Assembly: GCF_000003605.2 (NCBI RefSeq)
Contig: NW_003107089.1
Coordinates: 554,658-609,785, forward strand
From: Saccoglossus kowalevskii
Lineage: Eukaryota > Hemichordata > Enteropneusta > Harrimaniidae
Direction of reading: 5' to 3'
DNA: 55,128 nt
Shown one piece after another: positions 48,001 to 55,128 of this stretch. The position numbers and the translations under genes were made by a program. The notes beneath the pieces were generated by a model. It made no database searches. It was not told where the DNA came from and worked only from the letters and a program-made list of their open reading frames with translations. Numbering within the stretch: the first letter of the stretch is position 1; every line of letters begins with the position of its first letter.

Positions 48001-51000
48001 GTTATAAACCTTGAACACGGTTGCAGTGATCCACCTGACAATGGAAGTCGAGGAGGCTGGTCTATCCTGCTTACCCTGGGCATAACGCATAGACATGTGT
48101 TTGCTGCCATGCCTCGACTCCCTAGTACGGCTCTCGTGGCAACTCAGTGCTCAAAGCGGGCACAGAAGCAACTCCTCCTGATCCTTCTGGTCAACAATGT
48201 TGCCAGCGGGGGGATGATGATCGGTTGTGGATCGTGTCCTGGGATTTGATTCTTGGCGAGGAACCTGATTCGTGTCTTTAGCACGACCCTAGTTCAGACA
48301 GACGCCTACCTGAGGCGAGGGCTATTAGTAAGACTGTTTTCCACGTCAAATATTTGAGTGGTGCTGATCAGAGAGGCTCAAAGGGCGGTCTGTTTAGAGT
48401 GGACAACACAACCGACAAGTCTCAATTAGGTGGTTCCCTCGTTCGGGGTCTAGGCCTCTAATTAGGCAGTAAAGTCTCCTAAAAGTAGGAGTACCGGCTA
48501 GCCTTGTCCCCAGAGATTTCTCAATGGTGGGTGACAAGGCTGACCTATAGCCAACAATCGCTGAAAGGACAAGCTCATTACGTCAAACAGATGGATGAAA
48601 AGTCAGCTGCTTGGCCAACAGAGGGATGGCATGGATCAATCTCCCCTCCACTACACCAATCAGTGTATGCTCGCCATTTTGAGACGTAGGCTGTGTTGGT
48701 GGGATCCCTGTTTGCCATGGCCAGGACGTTGGCAGCCCACTCAGAAAAAACCTGAGCAAGACAAATAAGAGCCTTGATGCATGTAAGTGGTACACCGCTG
48801 GGCTCAGAGTCCGGAAGCCCCACTGATGTTTCGACTAACATTTCCAACAATAGTTGAAACCAGGCCTTGCTTGGCCTGTTGGGTGCCACCCGCGTCAAGT
48901 GCAGGTGCACTCCTGTCAAAGTTTCTTCAGTACCCAAAGAATACTGGGAAGGCGTACATGTCCATGTGGGTCCACGGGGTCGACAGAGTGTCCCTGGCTC
49001 CTGGAGTGTCGTGTGCGCCAGGAGCTTGGCATTCCGGGGTGTGGTGAATAGGTCTAACTTTAGGCCGTCCTATCGCTAAAACAGTCTGGAGGCTATCCCT
49101 TGGGGTATCTGGCACTCCACGTTCTGGAGATGGAGCCGCCGTGAGAGCGTCCGCTTGACTATTCCTCAACCCTGGAAGGTGGTGTGTGGTTAGCTCAACA
49201 TTGTATTCACATTGTAGTCTAGGGATCGGTTACGCGCTGCCTTCGAGCCGGAATACACCGGCGCAATCTGTGCGACAGATATGTGGGTTCAGCGGTTCTA
49301 TATCAGGGGTGATCTCTCCTCCGCCAAGGTGAGACCCTGCGAGGCCTGTAGAAGTCAATAGGTTCCTGCCGAACATATGCCCATCCCCCTTGCCGCAAGC
49401 AGAAGCACCAAACTTGCTTCCCCTGTGAGCTGGATAGGCGACCACCACCTGGTCCCTTCTTGGTCCCTTCTCCTGTCGCCACTTTCCCCTCCCTCGGAAG
49501 AGCCAGGAAGCTTTGATCGTCACATTTCCTTTGGGTCCTTTCCACTTGCCCTTGGCAGAAGCCAAACACACAGTCTCACTTGTACCAACCGGTTGGTGGG
49601 ATCCCGAATCACCAAGACTGCTCTTTACATCCTCAAAAGAAAGAGGGTGGGGTGGGGGTGGGGGGTGGTGGGGATTTCAGTCTGCATAACTAAGGTGGTG
49701 GAGCGCCCAGTGAAAACTAGCCAAAACAAGGGGGAGGACTCTCATGCTCATGCTACACCCCACTCACTCACGTTCACATTACTACACATGCGACTGCTGT
49801 GAACCAGAGTGACGCGGTGACTGTGAATTACAGCAATTTGCATGCGGCCTTGAAACGCATCCTATTCTCTAGGCAAAAACCAGAGCCCCATATACAGTCA
49901 AAACACAAATAGCATTTGCTATGTGGGTTGCAAGCTGGTAATTCCTGGTGGCAACTACCGTACAATCGCCCTGATCCTTGGGGCGACAAAAAAGAAGGTG
50001 AAGAGCCTCTGGCATGTTACCCTTTAGTTCTGTCCATTTCTAAAAACAACATTGATAAAAATGAACAAGACATGCATAAGAGGAACGAATTACAGTTGAA
50101 AGCTGACACAAAAAGAACCAACGACGTGGTCAAATTTGCGTCACCAAATTTTTTCGTTCTTGTAAGCAATGCACACAAAAATGCGAAACAGGGGTAACAA
50201 ATAAGAAAGGCTTATCCTACCAGCCACAACGTCAGCTGCTACGCAGATGACAGCTAGCCAGATCAAAAACTCGAGCAGGAAAAAAATCTGGATGACTGAA
50301 ATGCACCGAAGTGACTGGGGAGGCAATATGGTGCCGTCTCATTGCCTCGGTCACGTGGTTCGTGACATGAAGGAAAATCTTGAGGTTATGAGGCTTCCCC
50401 TGACCTAGATTTCTCTCTCTGTCATTGGCTGAATTGCAGATTAATGCCTACTGTTCAAAATAGTCATTTTGCCTGACCGGAGTGTAGATGTCAGTGCAAA
50501 GTATATGCCTTTTACATGTATGAAGACAAGTGAGTGTAGAAGTCAGTACAAAGTATATGTCTTGTACTTGTATGAAGTGAGTATAGATGTCAGTGGTAGT
50601 TGAGCACTTAGTATGCAGTGGAGGTGGGTGTTAGATATTGTATTTCTACACATGATTTTTAATGCAGTGAGTTCATAACTCTCAAAAACTATGTATGACC
50701 GAACATTTCTTACCACAGCTTCGTCAAAACTGTTGAGAACTTTTCCTCCACCATCTTTTATGAGTTTTTTAATAGCTTCCTTCTCGAAAGGAATATCTGG
50801 TTCTAGTGAAAGAAAACAAGATAAATCTTAAAGACAATCACGACACAACACATGAAGGCGCATCACTCAGTAATATACATCTGCATATGCTAATTTATTA
50901 TGAATATTCATGAGAAACTATGAAACAAGAAACAGGCTCACTACATCACAGGTGAGTGAAGTGAAGCAGTCAACGATGAAATCAAAAACCGAAAAACCTA

Positions 51001-54000
51001 GGTAAAAGGCAAAAGCACATCTTTGTATCCATGAAAACCATTATAGTAAAGATGAATATAGTAACCTTCATCTGCAACACTTTCATCAGTAGACTCTCCT
51101 GGGGAAGTTATTGGCTTTACAAATTTTTTCTTTTCTCCACAGGTCAAGAGAAAAGCATATGCACTAAATAAATTTTTCGATGCCGAGATAGTGTCCATCA
51201 CTTTTGTTGTTTGACTCATTCTTGCTGGAGATGAGAATCGTAAAGCTCTTGTTGGCTCTGCCTTTGATGGTCCTGGCAGCTCTTGAATCTGAGTCACACT
51301 TTTTAATGGCGAGACACGTGCAGGTGATGGCATATTTGTTTTTCTAGGAGACCTTCTAAGAGATGTGACTGATGGACTTTGAGGTGCAGCAACTGATGGA
51401 ATTGTGGCTTCACCAGCCACAACTGGAATTTCTGAAAGAAGAAAGACAAAGTCTCAGTTCTTATTTCAAAACAAACCACAATTTTAAATGAACTGTTCCA
51501 GAGATATAAAAATAAAGATTTATATAATATATTTTGACAAAAAAAAACATAACAATTACAAAAATTCAATTATTCAATTATAGAGATCAACACACTTGTT
51601 TTCGGGGGTTTCCCTCTTTTCTTTGGAGTATCTTTTTCTGCATCATCTGTAACGTCGTCAAGTTTTCGTTTCACTGACTCTTGAACCTTTTCAGGTGTTT
51701 TGATATTTGTTGTCCTGTTAGTTTTTCTTATTCGTCTTCTAGTTGGAATGTAACTGCCACTTCTACTCCTTTTGCCAATTACTAAATTATCTAAAAAGAT
51801 GAGAAAATATATGTATTGAGTTTTCTTGGTGAAACACTGTAGCCTGTACTAATTTGGATCCACAGTGAATAGCTGTCAAATATGTTGCATATTTCAATTA
51901 TTATTAACTTATTGACCTTTAACCTTTCAAACCCAAACTAACTTTGGCACTTTTCACAAAATAACCTAGTGTTAGTTTTTCCAGATTTTTGCAAACATTT
52001 TGATGAAGACTGGAAGCCAATGGGACAGTACATTCATTTGTTCGAAAATTTAAAAAAATATCTACAGATAAACACATAAAAACGTGGTATCAAAATTTTA
52101 GCGAGAAAAAAATATGTCATTCAAATGCAAATTTAAGTCAATTAAATTTATCACATTATAAAGAGTAACACAGATTATTATTTAAACCCTCATACACCTT
52201 GAGACAATCAGGTTAATTATTGTCATGACGTCAGTTTTTCCAGTAAGCAGAAAAGTACGAATTTTCACTTCTAAAAGTAAGAACCTTCACTTCTACCTGC
52301 CCTCAATGTGTAAAAACACAACATGATTATCAATTTAATTTAGGCCAAAAATTATATTTTTATTTCCAACTAGTGTATTTGCTCTACTAGAAGTGAATGT
52401 AAATGACAGAAGTGATAGTAACTATGATCTACCGGTATATAAGTCTTAGTTCAATGATACAGCATACAATAAATTTAATTTTTGGTTAAAAACTTTCTGT
52501 TGTGTCTTTGTTGGCGATGTGATAAAAGCCAGTATCCTATTAAAATACCCAGATACTGAGAAAAATGTTTGTGGCCATAACCTAATGATATTAAATTCTT
52601 ACCTAAACTGACAGAGGCTGATGTCTTACTTGGAGTACTGAGCTTGTTGGCAATGTAACTGTGTGCTTGGTCAGCAGTCAGAATAACTTTTTTTCTTGGG
52701 TACCTGAAAAAAAAGAGGAATCAATCTTCATGGGCTATAGTCAAATAACAAGTCCTACAAAAACAAGCGAGGGGAGGCATAACCCATTTAGTGATGTTAA
52801 AATGCAGTTATCCTGATATTGATATTGTACAACAGACAAATTTTGTATCATATAACTTCAAGTGCCTGAATCAAAACAATTCTGATTGAAGACTGTAGAC
52901 ATAATGGCACCTGATACAAACACCTTATTTTGTCATGTGACAAATCTTGTTTTACCTTTTTGTATGACCTTCATCTTTCTCGACGACATAGCCTTCTTCA
53001 TCTGTGTCCTTATCTTTATAATAACCAACAACTATACCTATTAGAAAAAAGACCAACATTTATTAAAAGAGATAATCTCAGGGGTAAAGCATCAAATCAA
53101 ATTAAGAAATGGGGGATGGGACATATATCTTATACAAATTTACAAGATTTTGCAAATACCACATTTAGCAAAATATTGATAGAAAATCTGGGACACTTTA
53201 AAGTTATAATTAATTAGCCTACAATTATTACTGTAGAACCATTAAATTTCTGTGGTACTTTTCAAACATTGCATAGTCCAGTTATGAGTACATGAATTGC
53301 TGTTGAGAGTCGCACATACCAGGTTCAGTGTAAGAAAGAAGGAATTCATTCTGGAGATACATCCAAATAGTTTTGATTTTAATTACTGTAAAATAATTTA
53401 TTTTCCATAGAAATATTTGTTTTCCCAATATTTTACATTCATCTCATCAAAAATTAGTGAAAATACACTTTGTACAAAATGTCTTTTGTTCTTGACAAAA
53501 TTAATATTCCAGCTAAAATAACGTATTTTACAGTAGTCGGATGTAAAACTGCAAAATATAATATTGCTGAAAATACATGTACAAAATCATGAAATGAACA
53601 TTTCCACAGTATTTTGAAATACCTGGTTCAAAGTATTCTTCATCAGAAGACATCGCCATCACGCTTTGATGTTTATCCAACCATTCTTTGATAAATATGT
53701 TTTTTTCAGAGACTGGTCTTGTATCGCCATCGTCAAACTTTACAATAAATCTGTAAAATCAAAAAGATCAAAAAGTTTAAGACTGCAGGTTTTAATTAAT
53801 TTGAAGAATATTATCTAAATCAAGTGAATTTACTGAAATTAATTCAATTACTCACTTTCACCCACCCATTCATTTAACTAAAACACAAACTCAAAACATT
53901 TCAGCCCCCTAAAATCGTTTTTGCTCCCAGTCCCATGGAAAAATATAAAATAATACAGCATTAATTATTCAATCTACCACAACAAGAAAGTACAAGATGT

Positions 54001-54401
54001 TCAAGATTTAACATTTACTAAATAATGTTTTTGAATACATGTAGCAAAGGTTGATTTGTATTTAAAAATTTCCTGTCAGACATTTCTCCATTCTACTGTA
54101 TGTGGTGTATCAGACTAAAACATTTCAAAATAATAAATGTGTGAGGCGCAATGTTTCAAACTAATGTGCACAATAACTAGAAACAACTTTTTGGGTTCTT
54201 ACCTGCCATTTTTATCATCCTTCTTCACCACAATGCCTGGATAGTAATATCCATCTGGCCACCTTGTAAACACCCTAACTCCAGCCACTAAGTCGGGAAG
54301 ACAATCTTCAGTCTGTGTGCGCTCTGTAGAATGTGGTAATGCCTCAGACGCCATACTCGTTGATGCGCTGTCTTTCCGGGATAACCCCATGACTACTTCC
54401 C
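45039..54401 (-). CDS. TP53BP1: TP53-binding protein 1, C-terminal part (tandem Tudor, UDR, tandem BRCT)
   Basis: DNA double-strand-break adaptor; the 5' part lies beyond the window. Exons in coding order: 54203-54401, 53623-53750, 52956-53037, 52603-52703, 51596-51790, 51066-51431, 50714-50802, 47367-47474, 46765-46838, 45823-45983, 45039-45202, stop TGA at 45039-45041. The Tudor keeps the methyl-lysine cage in WPDGYYY and VKFDDG (human W1495, Y1500, Y1502, F1519, D1521). SLDNLVIGKRSRSG matches the UDR that reads ubiquitinated H2A. A Ser/Pro/Lys-rich linker follows. The first BRCT has NLFSAYAFLL and CRTKKYF...GIPCVSFLW, keeping the phosphate-binding Arg and Lys; the second ends IPIVSCEWVIQSLICG. 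The junction before exon 47367-47474 is uncertain: an acceptor at 47489 has a stronger tract but a mismatched phase. A 2.9-kb retroelement fills that intron. Confidence 0.95.
45256..45639. repeat. 48-bp minisatellite, eight units, in the last TP53BP1 intron
   Basis: Exactly eight 48-bp units (384 bp) with only two substitutions seen: c to t in unit 5 and t to c at the start of unit 7. Because 48 is divisible by three and the unit lacks stops in one frame on each strand, open frames of more than 130 codons appear on both strands. The array lies between exons 45823-45983 and 45039-45202 and is not considered coding. Confidence 0.97.
47825..48940 (-). pseudogene. Tyrosine recombinase remnant of the DIRS-like element
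   Basis: The upstream frame (48578-48937) has HLHLTRVAP and SKAWFQLLLEML, a pattern found where RNase H meets recombinase in these elements. It is followed by the SAM-like DNA-binding start YVSKWRAYTDWC and EIDPCHPSVGQAADF. After a frame change come SAIVGYRSALSPTIEKS and VVLSTLNRPPFEPLS. Then comes QVRAHEVSLALASGAP, where the catalytic His-x-x-Arg appears as HEVS. Finally YLYHFYLRDTQ holds the presumed Tyr nucleophile. Several stops and frame shifts show that it is dead. Confidence 0.75.
48927..49200 (-). pseudogene. RNase H-end remnant of the DIRS-like element
   Basis: Two overlapping frames carry parts of one conserved segment. LKLDLFTTPRNAKL (about 49020-49070) is in one frame, and DTLSTPWTHMDMYAFPVFF (about 48930-48990) is in another, so a frameshift lies near 49000. 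The DLFxTxxNAKL and D(A/T)LSxxWxxMxxYAFP patterns are those found downstream of reverse transcriptase in DIRS/Ngaro elements. The 49230-49570 region has open frames but nothing I recognise. Confidence 0.6.
50487..50605. repeat. Short tandem repeat (about 50-bp unit, two and a half copies) flanking the retroelement
   Basis: Units beginning 'agtgtagatgtcagt', with 'caaagtatatg' and 'tgtatgaag', repeat with changes. The leading word also occurs on the other side of the retroelement, near 47541-47556, in the same orientation. The element may therefore have inserted into, or near, a pre-existing repeat. Confidence 0.55.
53386..53533. mobile_element. Diverged 148-bp member of the TA-flanked MITE family
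   Basis: TA on both sides. The ends CTGTAAAATAATTTATTTT and the complement of CTGTAAAATACGTTATTTT match the family TIR. The interior keeps 'ctcatcaaaaattagtgaaaa'. It lies in a TP53BP1 intron. Confidence 0.65.
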
Positions 54402-54839
54402 CTGCAAATTAACAAAATAACATACATCAAGTCATTCTGGGAGAGGGGAGGGTTTAGAAATACCAGTAGTGTTTTTAATAATAATGAGAACCCCAATGCA
54501 ACCTTGACTCAGATAAGATTGCTAATAAAATAAAAAATATGTACACATCAATGTGTACTCAATGTAGTTTTTCTTAGAGGCGAATACATATGGAATGGAA
54601 TGCATGTATCTCACTCGGTGCCACAGTGGTTATTGACTTACAAGTGAAAAACTGCAATGACTGACCCTGTTATTGTTATTAAGTCGAATCATAAAGTAAA
54701 ACGAATTGAATCTGTAACACAAATTTGTAGGATTTTTGCAAGTGTGACAGAAAATGTCACAGTTAAATGCAGATTAAAAATGGTTTTAATTAACAAAAGT
54801 AAATGTGAGTCAATCCAATAAGCGATTTGTGTATGTATA

Positions 54840-55047
54840 CTGTAGAATACTTTATTTTCGCTTGGAATTTATTTTCGCTATTTTCGCTGAAGGGATGATT
54901 TCGTGAAAATAAAATCCAGTGAATATACCTGTTTTCCTATATTTAACATTAAGCTCATCAAAAATCAGTGAAAATAAATTCCATACAAAACGCCAAAACA
55001 GCCTTTTCAGCGAAAATTAATTCCAGCGAAAATAAAGTATTCCACAG
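54840..55047. mobile_element. 208-bp MITE upstream of the first TP53BP1 exon in the window
   Basis: TA-flanked full-length sister of the copy at 30482-30689, same length, with only scattered substitutions. The TIR begins CTGTAGAATACTTTATTTTC. It lies in the intron (or upstream sequence) preceding exon 54203-54401. Confidence 0.85.
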
Positions 55048-55128
55048 TATTACATTTTTGTACAAACTTTAAACAGAAAGGATTCAATAAATTACATTGT
55101 CATTGACTACACACAAAAATCATAAGTT

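Larger units (their letters stand above)
47617..50486 (-). mobile_element. Degenerate DIRS/Ngaro-like tyrosine-recombinase retroelement
   Basis: About 2.9 kb, richer in GC than its surroundings, bounded by inverted repeats of about 150 bp: left about 47617-47758, right about 50308-50486. The right copy has an extra block of about 35 bp. On the minus strand, fragments in shifting frames match an RNase H tail and a tyrosine recombinase of the DIRS/Ngaro type. Reverse transcriptase is not recognisable, so this is an internally deleted, inactive copy. Inverted termini favour DIRS over Ngaro. It lies in the same orientation as TP53BP1, inside its intron 50714-47474. Confidence 0.75.

Noticed and set aside
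49377-49802. Plus-strand open frames in the GC-rich block
   Set aside because: They are antisense shadows of the degenerate retroelement, whose recognisable fragments are on the minus strand.

Overview
The window is eukaryotic, AT-rich draft genomic DNA (one run of 50 Ns). It has many small exons with GT/AG junctions, long introns, microsatellites, MITEs and a degraded tyrosine-recombinase retroelement. Gene content (CYP17-like P450s, UBL7, TP53BP1 with Tudor, UDR and BRCT regions, a BAK-like Bcl-2 domain, a TRADD-N-type domain) points to a marine invertebrate, most likely a deuterostome. A hemichordate is my first guess, held weakly because I ran no searches.

Layout. (1) 1-22.6 kb, + strand: three tandem CYP2-clan, CYP17-like cytochrome P450 genes, here called A, B and C. 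Each has a TATA promoter with a TGACTCA box, a short noncoding first exon and nine coding exons whose lengths match exactly between copies (1509 nt, 502 aa). A has a stop at codon 7; B and C read cleanly. A and C, but not B, carry an intact DR4-type nuclear-receptor element just upstream of the TATA box. (2) 22.6-28 kb: repeat-rich spacer. (3) 28.0-35.1 kb, + strand: a nine-exon gene predicted to join a GT-B/GT4-like glycosyltransferase domain, a TRADD-N-type domain and a BAK-like Bcl-2 domain (BH3, BH1 and BH2 in order) in one 788-residue protein. This is the most unusual item here. (4) 36.2-41.7 kb, - strand: complete UBL7 (UBL + UBA, nine exons, 342 aa). (5) 45.0-54.4 kb, - strand: the 3' part of TP53BP1, eleven exons covering the tandem Tudor, UDR and tandem BRCT domains; its 5' part lies beyond the right edge.

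Mobile and repeated DNA: a degenerate DIRS/Ngaro-like element with about 150-bp inverted terminal repeats inside a TP53BP1 intron; a TA-flanked MITE family (four copies seen); two copies of an element with a core of about 150-bp tandem repeats; an eight-unit, 48-bp minisatellite; and several short tandem or inverted duplications.

The genes do not form an operon. The P450 array looks like a lineage-specific detoxification or steroid-type cluster. The fusion protein joins modules of cell-death and innate-immune proteins. UBL7 and TP53BP1 are housekeeping or signalling genes that are both on human chromosome 15, UBL7 close to the CYP1A genes, so part of this linkage may be ancient.
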